In this document: positions 1 to 5,977 of the stretch, in pieces
Layout of the letters: each line of letters opens with the position of its first letter
Numbering within the stretch: the first letter of the stretch is position 1
NCBI GenBank assembly: GCA_031266495.1
Contig: JAISAX010000127.1
Span: 1-9,655, forward strand
Origin: Opitutaceae bacterium
GTDB taxonomy: Bacteria > Verrucomicrobiota > Verrucomicrobiae > Opitutales > Opitutaceae
Length of the DNA stretch: 9,655 nucleotides
Direction: 5' to 3'
Program-made: the position numbers and the translations under genes
The notes under the pieces: generated by a model
The model's input: only the letters and a program-made list of their open reading frames with translations
The model's database searches: none
Told to the model about the DNA's origin: nothing

Positions 1-2
1 AA

Positions 3-971
3 AAAAAAGCGGCGCGGGCGGAGAAGTATGCGAAGGACTGGCTGCCTCTGCTTCGGAAAAGCCGGGACAGGCTCGCCCCCGATATTTTGCTGGGGGGCGG
101 TGTAGTGGCCAACGCTGACATCCCTTTTCTCAAAAAGATCTTCGATTCCGGCGCATGGAACGACTTCGATCTGCTGGTCTTCCACGCCAGCGGTGTTCCC
201 CGTTCGCCGGATACAGACGAGGACGTTTACTGGAGTTATCTGCAAACGCTCAGGGACATCAGAAAGGCACTGAGAATGTTCGGGAAAAAGGAGCTGTGGA
301 TGTCGGAATTTTACGCGCCCAGCGCTCCCAATACGGGCGTAAGCAACAATGAACGCGTGGCGGCGGAGGATCTGGTCTTGATGGTCGGTCTTGCCATCGC
401 GGCGGATGTTCGGGGGATGATGTATTACTGTCTGGATGACTTTGACCGGCAGGACCGGATAACAACAGCGGACGAGGTGGGTGAACCCGTCTTTCGGGAA
501 AATTACTTCGGGCTGTTGCGTCGTGACTGGACACCCAAGGCAGGACTTTGGGCCTACGAGAACTGCGCCTGGCTTTTCGAGGGCGCAAAATTTCTGGGAG
601 ATGCCAGGTTATCCGGAAAAACGGAGGGATTGGTGTTTGAGGGAAAGCGCGGTCGCTTCGCTCTGGTCTGGAACCGGAGTGAAGGCTACGTGAAACACGA
701 ACGCAGCGTGCCTCGCAATTTTCACCGGGAGCCGTGGGAGAAATTCTGGACGCTGGAGACGAATCTCCGCCTGCCGGTGAAGGATCGGGCAACCGGATTG
801 ACGGTGGTCGATACCGTGGGACGACCGACAACGGTGAAACCCGGTGGCGACGGCACCGCCACGATCAGGGCAAGCGGCGAGCCGGTGTTTGTCTTCGGGG
901 CGGAGTGGCAAATCGAACGCGGCAAGTATTCCAGGCTATTTCACCCCGGGAAGGGGGAGCCCGGGTGGTGA
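3..971 (+). CDS. Glycoside hydrolase, TIM-barrel (clan A-like), 5'-truncated by window edge
   Basis: The frame is open from the left edge, so the true start lies outside the window; about 322 C-terminal residues are visible. The visible part resembles the second half of a clan GH-A (beta/alpha)8 barrel. The segment ELWMSEFYAP places a Glu (codon 306-308) at the end of a beta-strand, where this clan carries its catalytic nucleophile. A helix-rich stretch follows (DLVLMVGLAIAADVRGMMYY), and a C-terminal beta-rich domain ends near PVFVFGAEW, as in many GH39/GH5-like enzymes. It would hydrolyse a plant or algal polysaccharide or oligosaccharide, but the substrate and exact family cannot be read from this fragment, and I see no acid/base Glu because that half is missing. 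The stop TGA overlaps a possible downstream start in a GTGA arrangement. Coding is secure; the family is inferred from motif and fold pattern only. Confidence 0.8.
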   Translation, partial: KKAARAEKYAKDWLPLLRKSRDRLAPDILLGGGVVANADIPFLKKIFDSGAWNDFDLLVFHASGVPRSPDTDEDVYWSYLQTLRDIRKALRMFGKKELWMSEFYAPSAPNTGVSNNERVAAEDLVLMVGLAIAADVRGMMYYCLDDFDRQDRITTADEVGEPVFRENYFGLLRRDWTPKAGLWAYENCAWLFEGAKFLGDARLSGKTEGLVFEGKRGRFALVWNRSEGYVKHERSVPRNFHREPWEKFWTLETNLRLPVKDRATGLTVVDTVGRPTTVKPGGDGTATIRASGEPVFVFGAEWQIERGKYSRLFHPGKGEPGW

Positions 972-1129
972 GCCTGATCGAGCCGCGCCCCGGCGAATAT
1001 GACGGGAGCAACTGGTACCGCGCCCTGCTGGCGGAGCCATTCGCCGACTCGCGCCCGACCGGGGCGACAGGAGCGACTGGTGGCGACGGGGAACGACGCG
1101 GCGGAGTGTTCGCCAGCATCTCCTCTTGA
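968..1129 (+). CDS. Possible small translationally coupled ORF (53 aa), unknown
   Basis: GTG at 968 overlaps the TGA stop of the glycoside hydrolase (GTGA), a classic translational-coupling arrangement. It is preceded by AAGGGGGAG with about 8 bases of spacing, the only convincing Shine-Dalgarno sequence in the window. The first 33 codons almost all end in G or C, like the neighbouring genes. The peptide begins MSLIEPRPGEYDGSNWYRAL and ends in a Gly/Thr-rich tail (TGATGATGGDGERRGG). It has no signal peptide or membrane segment, and I do not recognise it. Alternatively it is the remnant of a longer C-terminus of the hydrolase displaced by a frameshift, since the hydrolase's last ten residues look arbitrary. 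Existence is uncertain. Confidence 0.35.
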   Translation: MSLIEPRPGEYDGSNWYRALLAEPFADSRPTGATGATGGDGERRGGVFASISS

Positions 1130-1136
1130 CGCATTT

Positions 1137-1166
1137 TTGAAGAAAAAAAACGCGATTTCGTATAGA
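1137..1166 (+). promoter_or_regulatory. Weak sigma70-like promoter candidate for the prepilin/PEP-CTERM operon
   Basis: TTGAAG (1137-1142) and TATAGA (1161-1166) are separated by 18 bases that include an A8 tract. Each hexamer matches the consensus at 4 of 6 positions. The site lies in the AT-rich island between the small ORF and the prepilin gene, about 70 bases upstream of the ATG at 1237. Plausible by position and local base composition, but weak. Confidence 0.25.
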
Positions 1167-1210
1167 AACGACAACGGGAAACTGATATTCTCGGCGTAAT
1201 CCAAACCACT

Positions 1211-1236
1211 CCCCCCCCTCCCCCTCTCTCTCTCTC
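1211..1236 (+). repeat. Pure pyrimidine tract abutting a start codon
   Basis: The tract reads C8, T, C5, then (TC)6, and the last C touches the ATG at 1237. It occupies the place of a ribosome binding site, and no purine-rich Shine-Dalgarno sequence is present. The dinucleotide and C runs are prone to length change. A role in ribosomal protein S1-type initiation is possible but is inference. Confidence 0.7.
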
Positions 1237-2085
1237 ATGTCACACATGCCGCTCACTTCTGTTACTTCCGGATTTGCCCGATTGGCCACCGCCCTGATTG
1301 AGCCACGGTGGCATTTTATTTGTCTGAAACGGAGCATTGCTCCGTTTCAGACAAGGGCTTCACGTGAAGCCCTCCGCGCCGCTTCCGGTTTCACCCTGAT
1401 CGAACTGCTGGTGGTCATCACCATTATCGGCATTCTTGTCGGTATCCTGATTCCGGTGACAATCGCCGCGCGCGAGGCCGCTCGCGCCGCGCAGTGCAAA
1501 TCCAACCTCCGCCAGATCGGCATTGCCACGCAGGTTTACCTGACCGAACACAAGCAGGTTTTTTATCCTCACAGCAACGGCGGCACCCACTGGTTCCGTT
1601 ACCTCAACCCCTACGTCAAGGACCAGAAAGTGGTATCCGGCATGGGCGGACGCGACTACATGCTTTATTGCCCCGGCGTCCTCAAGGAACTCCCCACACG
1701 GACCAACTGCACCGGTTACCTCAAAAACGGATGGCTCGGCGCCCTGCCCAACAACGCCGGCACCATCCGTGTCACCGACGATTATCCCCTCTCGCGCGTC
1801 GTCGTTTTCTGGGACGATTCCCACCTCTATCAGCCGAGCAGCCCCCAGGGCGACGGCGGCTGGCCCACCACCGGCTACAATGCCGACGGCGGCTACACCA
1901 CCTCCGGCAGTGGCAGTTGGTACAAAATGACCTACCGCCACAAAAACACCTGCCACATCCTTCTCCTCGATGCCCACGTCGCCTCCCTCAAGCCCGGCAC
2001 CAATCGCAACCCCAAAGATCATCGCGACTACCTTTGGGGCGATTTCCCGAAATATCCGAAAATCCTCCCCGTCCCGACCCTCTGA
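1237..2085 (+). CDS. Prepilin-type N-terminal cleavage/methylation protein, H-X9-D(G/A) class (DUF1559-like)
   Basis: A 282-residue pilin-like (pseudopilin) protein. The type III prepilin signal is G51^[16 protein letters not shown]: cleavage after Gly51, N-methylated Phe, Glu at mature position 5, and one hydrophobic helix running to about residue 76. The H-X9-D signature seen in verrucomicrobial and planctomycete prepilin-like proteins lies at H235-D245, but with Ala instead of Gly after the Asp (DA). The body is Gly/Tyr/Pro-rich with several Cys. The leader is 50 residues long, against the usual 6-25, and encodes three palindromes (1285-1373). No ATG, GTG or TTG in frame lies between TTG 1282 and the cleavage site, so the leader is at least 35 residues whichever start is used. 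ATG 1237 is chosen as the first start; ATG 1246 is an alternative. A LamG/PEP-CTERM gene follows after 31 bp, probably in the same operon. Likely processed by a prepilin peptidase encoded elsewhere; the role of its product (pseudopilus, surface fibre or export) is not known. Confidence 0.9.
   Translation: MSHMPLTSVTSGFARLATALIEPRWHFICLKRSIAPFQTRASREALRAASGFTLIELLVVITIIGILVGILIPVTIAAREAARAAQCKSNLRQIGIATQVYLTEHKQVFYPHSNGGTHWFRYLNPYVKDQKVVSGMGGRDYMLYCPGVLKELPTRTNCTGYLKNGWLGALPNNAGTIRVTDDYPLSRVVVFWDDSHLYQPSSPQGDGGWPTTGYNADGGYTTSGSGSWYKMTYRHKNTCHILLLDAHVASLKPGTNRNPKDHRDYLWGDFPKYPKILPVPTL
1285..1312 (+). repeat. Hairpin 1 in prepilin leader (7-bp stem)
   Basis: GCCACCG (1285-1291) pairs with CGGTGGC (1306-1312) around a 14-base loop, and ATTTTATTT follows. 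The same site also contains a compact GCCAC-G-GTGGC palindrome. It resembles an attenuator or weak intrinsic terminator, but it lies inside the translated leader of the prepilin gene. Confidence 0.45.
1321..1353 (+). repeat. Perfect 16-bp inverted repeat in prepilin leader
   Basis: TGTCTGAAACGGAGCA (1321-1336), one base (T1337), then its exact reverse complement (1338-1353). It is translated in frame as [11 protein letters not shown] within the leader that prepilin peptidase would remove. Sixteen paired bases cannot plausibly occur by chance in this space. It may be an inserted palindromic element or an mRNA hairpin. Confidence 0.9.
1354..1373 (+). repeat. Perfect 20-bp palindrome in prepilin leader
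   Basis: AGGGCTTCAC (1354-1363) is followed without a gap by its reverse complement GTGAAGCCCT (1364-1373). It abuts the 33-bp inverted repeat to its left and encodes part of RASREAL, some 20 bases before the conserved GFTLIELL codons. The centre is CACGTG. It could be a protein binding site or the second half of a composite palindromic element. Confidence 0.9.
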
Positions 2086-2116
2086 CTGTCCGCAACCCGT
2101 AAATCCACAACCACCC

Positions 2117-3115
2117 ATGAAAACGAAAATCCCGTTTGCAACCCGTATCCATATTATCCCGACAACCGTCCTTGTCGCGATCCTGACGCTGGCGGGGACA
2201 TCCCCCGGCAATGCGCAGACAGACGCCGTCGTGATCCCCGCGCCCACCCTGGAGTGGAATTTCGACAACGCCACCATCACCGATGGCGCCGGCACCGCCC
2301 CGGACGCCACAGGCAACGACCATGCGGGCGCCATCAAGGGCAACGTGACAACCACTCCCGCCGGGATTTCCGGCGGAGCGCTCACCGGTTTTTCAAGCGC
2401 GGCCAGCACCGTCACCTATGCCACCGGAACCAAGAACCTGCTCAACGACGGCAGTCTCACGACAACGTTCTGGTTCAAGAACCCTGGAGCCACGACAACA
2501 TCGAACCGCACTCTCCTGGCCGGTATCGGAAGCCCGGATGCAGGCGGCGACAGAACCCTTGAAATCTGGCTCGGCGCAACCGACGAGGAAACAGGCCAGC
2601 GCACGGTAAACCTCTCCTATGGCAACTGGAATGGCGGCAATTCGATCACCACCAGCACGACAGGCATGACCTTCGCGTCGGATACCTGGTATCAGTTGGC
2701 GTTCGTCTGGCAAAAAACCGGTTCACTAAGCACGACAGCGTTTTCGTATTCGGTTTACCTGACCTCTGAAAATGCCGCGGAACTCGACGCTCCCCTGTTG
2801 TCCACTACCCTGAACGTAGGCAACGGAACCGGACCTGCCGACGGCGACAAGAACCTCACGAAAGGCGGCACTGTTTTTTATGTCGGTGGTTATTCCGCAG
2901 GATATTATGCATCCTTCAAACCCGCCGGTTTTCTTGGAGAAAACAGTTCTCTTGATGAGGTTTCCCTCTGGATTGGTTCCGCGCTCACGCTTGAGCAGCT
3001 CAACGCCAACTTCGCCCTTCATGCCGTCGCCATTCCCGAGCCTGCCACACTCGTTCTGGTATGCGGATTTGCCGGACTGTTCGTCGCCATCGTTCACCGT
3101 CGCCGGAGTCCCTGA
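2117..3115 (+). CDS. LamG-like PEP-CTERM surface protein
   Basis: A 332-residue exported protein. A signal peptide covers residues 1 to about 33 (MKTKIP..., hydrophobic TTVLVAILTLAG, then NAQ). The body, about residues 45-285, has the beta-sandwich pattern of concanavalin-A-like/LamG domains: TLEWNFDN near the start, SLTTTFWFKN and TWYQLAFVWQ in the middle, and SSLDEVSLWIGSALTLEQLN near the end. The C-terminus is a PEP-CTERM sorting signal: IPEP (PEP at 307-309), a hydrophobic helix, and a basic tail HRRRSP. An exosortase elsewhere in the genome would cleave it for surface display or transfer to extracellular matrix. ATG 2117 is chosen because it directly begins the signal peptide; an open frame further upstream overlaps the prepilin gene and is not coding. 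No Shine-Dalgarno sequence is visible. The 31-bp gap to the prepilin gene suggests co-transcription. Confidence 0.92.
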   Translation: MKTKIPFATRIHIIPTTVLVAILTLAGTSPGNAQTDAVVIPAPTLEWNFDNATITDGAGTAPDATGNDHAGAIKGNVTTTPAGISGGALTGFSSAASTVTYATGTKNLLNDGSLTTTFWFKNPGATTTSNRTLLAGIGSPDAGGDRTLEIWLGATDEETGQRTVNLSYGNWNGGNSITTSTTGMTFASDTWYQLAFVWQKTGSLSTTAFSYSVYLTSENAAELDAPLLSTTLNVGNGTGPADGDKNLTKGGTVFYVGGYSAGYYASFKPAGFLGENSSLDEVSLWIGSALTLEQLNANFALHAVAIPEPATLVLVCGFAGLFVAIVHRRRSP

Positions 3116-3205
3116 CGAACATCGGAGCCTCATCCCGCAAACGGGTGCGGGCGCAGCAGGGTGTAATTGAAAGTGGTGGATGCCCTGTGTTTTACCAGAA
3201 CCGAC

Positions 3206-3237
3206 ACGTAGGGGCGCATTCACGTGCGCCCCTACGT
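3206..3237. repeat. Perfect 13-bp stem-loop between convergent genes
   Basis: ACGTAGGGGCGCA (3206-3218) pairs perfectly with TGCGCCCCTACGT (3225-3237) around a six-base loop TTCACG. It lies 90 bases after the LamG/PEP-CTERM stop and about 60 bases beyond the stop of the convergent - strand gene, so it could end transcription from both sides. No T-run follows on either strand, so it is not a standard Rho-independent terminator. The sequence resembles dispersed GTAGGGGCG...CGCCCCTAC intergenic repeats found in many bacterial genomes (from memory, unverified). Confidence 0.7.
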
Positions 3238-3265
3238 TGTGTGTGTGTGGGGGGGGGGGGGGGGG
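3238..3265. repeat. TG repeat followed by a run of 17 G
   Basis: (TG)5-6 runs straight into G17 (3249-3265), immediately after the stem-loop. Such a run is prone to slippage and sequencing error and could form a G-quadruplex on the + strand. It lies between two convergent genes and alters no reading frame that I consider real. Just beyond it, TTCTTCA is repeated twice (3284-3297) up to the stop of the - strand gene. Confidence 0.85.
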
Positions 3266-3297
3266 AGCACCGCGTAACGTCAGTTCTTCATTCTTCA

Positions 3298-4785
3298 TTA
3301 GCGAAGCGTCCCGGGCCCCGGCCACACCCAGTCGCCCTTCATCGGGTTAAGGCTGCCATCTTCGTTGACCGCCACCACGCCGCCATCATCCGTGCGATTG
3401 GCGCCCGTGGCATAAAGCGTGAAACCGCCGCCCCCCAGGCGCCGGTAACGCGGCGGCTCCCCCGTCACCAGGTCATGGATACCCCCGATCTCGCCCCCCC
3501 ACGATTCGCCGACGCCGGCCGGCAAGACCGCCGCCAGCGCATCCAGCGATTCCGGATACGCGCCGCGACCCCGCCGGTACAATTCGAGCGCGCAGGCCAC
3601 GCGGGCCAGCTCGACCTGCGTCTGCGTCGCCGCGCAGTTGACGATCGCCTTGTGGAGCGCGGGCATGAACATCCGCGCAAGGATCGTGGAAGGCTGCGGC
3701 GGCATCTGCGCCACCCGCCGGTCCACCTCCAGCAACCGCTGCAAGTCCACCCGCCGGTTCTCCGCATCCCAGGACGGGAAAACATCATCAAGGTAGAGCC
3801 GCCCCATCAGCGCCATATTGCGGTAAACCCAGCCGCTCGGCACGTAGTGGATAAACTCCGTCTCGTAGCCGCCGCGCGTGGCCAGCGCCACCGCCGTGCG
3901 GGAATCGAGCGCGAGCCGCTCCATGTACTCCGCGCCGAAAGCCAGTTCGCCGCGCAACCCGTGCATGCCGCTGCCCAGCAAGTCGAGCCGCGCCAGTTCG
4001 GCCGAAAGCCCCCGCAAGTCTTCGTCCGACCACACTCCGCGCCCCAGCCCCTCGCGCACCGCCTGCAAGCCGAAGTTGGCGTTCGCGTTGGCCGCCAGAT
4101 GCGTGAGCAGAAACGGTTCCTCGCGGGGCACCGCAACGAGCCGGAACACCGTGCACACATCGGCCAGCGCCGCCGCCCGGTCCCCATTTTCCAGACGCGC
4201 CACCGCCCGCAACGCGAACAGGCGCGAGAGGCTGCGCAACGCCGGCAGATACGGCATTCCCGAAAACACGCTCTGCGAATAATCGACCGCGAAGCGCGCA
4301 TGCGGACGCCGGCTCGCCAGCGCCACCGCCGCCATATCGGGCGCGTACCGGTCGAGAAACCCGCCCAGGTCGTCGGTCGCCAGGTAAGCCCGCCACTGGT
4401 CGAGCGGCACCGGATCGCCGCGCCACCACACGCCGAAACCCGGCTCCGGCAATTCGGAGTCCGCCACCGGCATCCGCCAGCGCGCGCCCCGGGCGGCGAT
4501 GTCCGCCTCCGCCGCCAACACGCCGGCAAACACCGGAGCCGCCCCGAAATCATCGGACGGCCGCACCGGCCCCGGGGCCGCATCGGCCAGCGTCAACGGC
4601 TCGCCGCGGGCCGCGGCCAGCTCCCGGACCTCGCGCCAGGCGCGGCGGCCCGCCGCGTTTTCCATAAAAAAATAGACCGCCACCCCTCCCGCCAGCAGCC
4701 CCGCTCCGCCGAGAGTCACCCCCAGAAACACGCGCCAGCCGCGTCGGGTAAAAAAACGGACGGGGCGTGCAGCAGGGGCGTTCAT
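3298..4785 (-). CDS. Membrane-anchored hypothetical protein (495 aa)
   Basis: I do not recognise a named family. The N-terminus is Arg-rich (RPVRFFTRRGWR) followed by one transmembrane helix at about residues 18-41, so the protein is probably anchored in the inner membrane with the bulk outside. The long middle part (about 45-390) is helical and rich in Ala, Arg and Leu. The C-terminus (about 393-470) has a pattern common in verrucomicrobial and planctomycete proteins: an ALELYRRGRGAYPESLDAL helix, a TGEPPRYRR strand, then GFTLYATGANRTDDGG. This recalls the C-terminal part of type II secretion pseudopilins, but there is no prepilin cleavage site. ATG 4785 is chosen because it precedes the helix directly. 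The frame is open upstream to 5064, and ATG 4923 follows a purine-rich AGGAGAAG too closely; that extension is Gly/Arg-rich and unlike protein. Divergent from the universal stress gene. Confidence 0.85.
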   Translation of the reverse strand: MNAPAARPVRFFTRRGWRVFLGVTLGGAGLLAGGVAVYFFMENAAGRRAWREVRELAAARGEPLTLADAAPGPVRPSDDFGAAPVFAGVLAAEADIAARGARWRMPVADSELPEPGFGVWWRGDPVPLDQWRAYLATDDLGGFLDRYAPDMAAVALASRRPHARFAVDYSQSVFSGMPYLPALRSLSRLFALRAVARLENGDRAAALADVCTVFRLVAVPREEPFLLTHLAANANANFGLQAVREGLGRGVWSDEDLRGLSAELARLDLLGSGMHGLRGELAFGAEYMERLALDSRTAVALATRGGYETEFIHYVPSGWVYRNMALMGRLYLDDVFPSWDAENRRVDLQRLLEVDRRVAQMPPQPSTILARMFMPALHKAIVNCAATQTQVELARVACALELYRRGRGAYPESLDALAAVLPAGVGESWGGEIGGIHDLVTGEPPRYRRLGGGGFTLYATGANRTDDGGVVAVNEDGSLNPMKGDWVWPGPGTLR

Positions 4786-5029
4786 CGGGAACGGAAAGCG
4801 GCCACCCTCCTGCAAACCTTGCCCGGACGCAAGGCCGGAGCGGCCCCGCCCCCCCCGGCCCGGCCATGCAATGCCGGGAAGCCGCCCCCGGCGCCTCTCC
4901 CGAAAAACATGCTCCCGGTCCATCTTCTCCTGGCGAAACGCACAAAAAGCGTTACCATGCCCGTGCAGTTCCCTTCCCGGCCACTCCGGGCATCCACCCG
5001 CAACATCAACCCCCGACCCTCCATCCGCC
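4786..5029. promoter_or_regulatory. Divergent intergenic region (244 bp)
   Basis: Separates the start of the - strand membrane protein from the + strand universal stress protein, so it should hold both promoters. I find no convincing -35/-10 pair. Two small inverted repeats are visible: CCTTGC-6-GCAAGG (4817-4834) and AACGC-7-GCGTT (4937-4953). The latter sits in the least GC-rich part, a likely place for an operator or promoter. On the - strand an AGGAGG lies 20 bases before ATG 4785, too far for normal initiation. Confidence 0.35.
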
Positions 5030-5893
5030 ATGTCCACGATTCTATCCTGCACCGACGGCTCCATCTACGCCGCCAGCACCTACGACCACACGATCTGGGC
5101 TGCCCGCCGCCTCGGCTCCGGCATCCGCGTCCTCCACATGCTGGAACCGATGACCACCGTGCCGCTCGTCTCCGATTTCTCCGGCGTCATCGGGCCCGAC
5201 GCGCAGACGCAGCTCGCCTCCGAACTCGTCGCGCTCGAGGCCGCGCAGACCCGTGTCAACGAAACCCGTTCCCGCGCCCTCCTCGCCGCCGCCCGCGAAC
5301 ACCTTGTCAAGGGCGGCGTGAAACCCGACGACATCCGGACCGACGTGGTGGCAGGCGAACTCGTGGACGCCCTCGCCACCTTTGGCGACACCACCGACCT
5401 CGTCGTCATCGGCAAACGCGGCGAACACGCCGACTTCGCCAAGGGCCACCTCGGCAGCAACCTCGAGCGAGTCATCCGCACGAGCCGCCAGCCCGTACTC
5501 GTGGCCTCGCGCGCGTTCCGGCCCATCGAACGCATCCTGATCGCGTGGGACGGCAGTCCCAGCGTGCAAAAGGCGTTGGATCACGCCCTGAACACCCCCC
5601 TGCTCCACGGCCTGCGCTGTCGCCTGCTCAGCGTGGGAGAATCCGATGTCGGCCGGGCGACCGAACTCGCCAGCGCCCGCGACCGCCTCGTGGCCGCCGG
5701 GTACGAAGTGGAAGCCAGCCATGTGCCCGGCGAAGTCGGCGAAGTGATCACGTCCACCGTCACCGGCGAGGCCATCGACCTGCTGGTGATGGGAGCGTAC
5801 GGCCATTCGCGCCTCCGCCGGTTTTTCGTCGGCAGCACCACCAGCGACATGATCCGCAGCGTGCAGATCCCCGTGCTGCTCTTCCGCTCGTGA
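5030..5893 (+). CDS. Universal stress protein, tandem UspA domains
   Basis: A 287-residue cytoplasmic protein made of two Usp domains (about 1-160 and 166-287), each an alpha/beta Rossmann-like fold that usually binds ATP or AMP. Domain 1 starts TILSCTDGS and ends DLVVIGKRG...LGSNLERVIR...QPVLVA. Domain 2 starts RILIAWDGSPS and ends DLLVMGAYGHSRLRRFFVGS...IPVLLF. The nucleotide-binding loop G-X2-G-X9-G-S is exact in domain 2 (from Gly255). In domain 1 (from Gly128) the spacing is ten residues instead of nine, so that site may be altered or degenerate. ATG 5030 is chosen because it starts at the first beta-strand; no Shine-Dalgarno sequence precedes it. The gene stands alone, divergent from the membrane protein and convergent with the sialidase remnant. 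The family is associated with survival under starvation and oxidative stress; the specific role here is unknown. Confidence 0.93.
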   Translation: MSTILSCTDGSIYAASTYDHTIWAARRLGSGIRVLHMLEPMTTVPLVSDFSGVIGPDAQTQLASELVALEAAQTRVNETRSRALLAAAREHLVKGGVKPDDIRTDVVAGELVDALATFGDTTDLVVIGKRGEHADFAKGHLGSNLERVIRTSRQPVLVASRAFRPIERILIAWDGSPSVQKALDHALNTPLLHGLRCRLLSVGESDVGRATELASARDRLVAAGYEVEASHVPGEVGEVITSTVTGEAIDLLVMGAYGHSRLRRFFVGSTTSDMIRSVQIPVLLFRS

Positions 5894-5933
5894 CAGTCAA
5901 GCCGCAGAATGATCTTGGCGCTCTTTCGCGGCT

Positions 5934-5974
5934 AAAAAAACAGCAGCCGGATTCTCTGGAGGCAAGGGCTGCTG
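5934..5974 (-). terminator. Rho-independent terminator of the sialidase-like gene
   Basis: Read on the - strand: CAGCAGCC, an 18-base loop, GGCTGCTG, then seven T. The stem starts only three bases after the sialidase stop codon. The structure is directional: on the + strand it is preceded, not followed, by the homopolymer, so it would not end the universal stress transcript efficiently. Confidence 0.75.
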
Positions 5975-5977
5975 CGC

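Noticed and set aside
1970..2116. Upstream extension of the LamG/PEP-CTERM gene
   Set aside because: It overlaps the end of the prepilin gene in another frame and would put 49 unrelated residues before a clear signal peptide.
4786..4923. Upstream start (ATG 4923) for the 495-residue membrane protein
   Set aside because: The extension is Gly/Arg-rich low complexity and would place the signal-anchor helix far from the N-terminus. The purine-rich AGGAGAAG is too close to that ATG.
5898..5933. AGCCGC...GCGGCT stem after the universal stress gene as a + strand terminator
   Set aside because: The stem is only 6 bp with a 22-base loop and is followed by A rather than T on the + strand.
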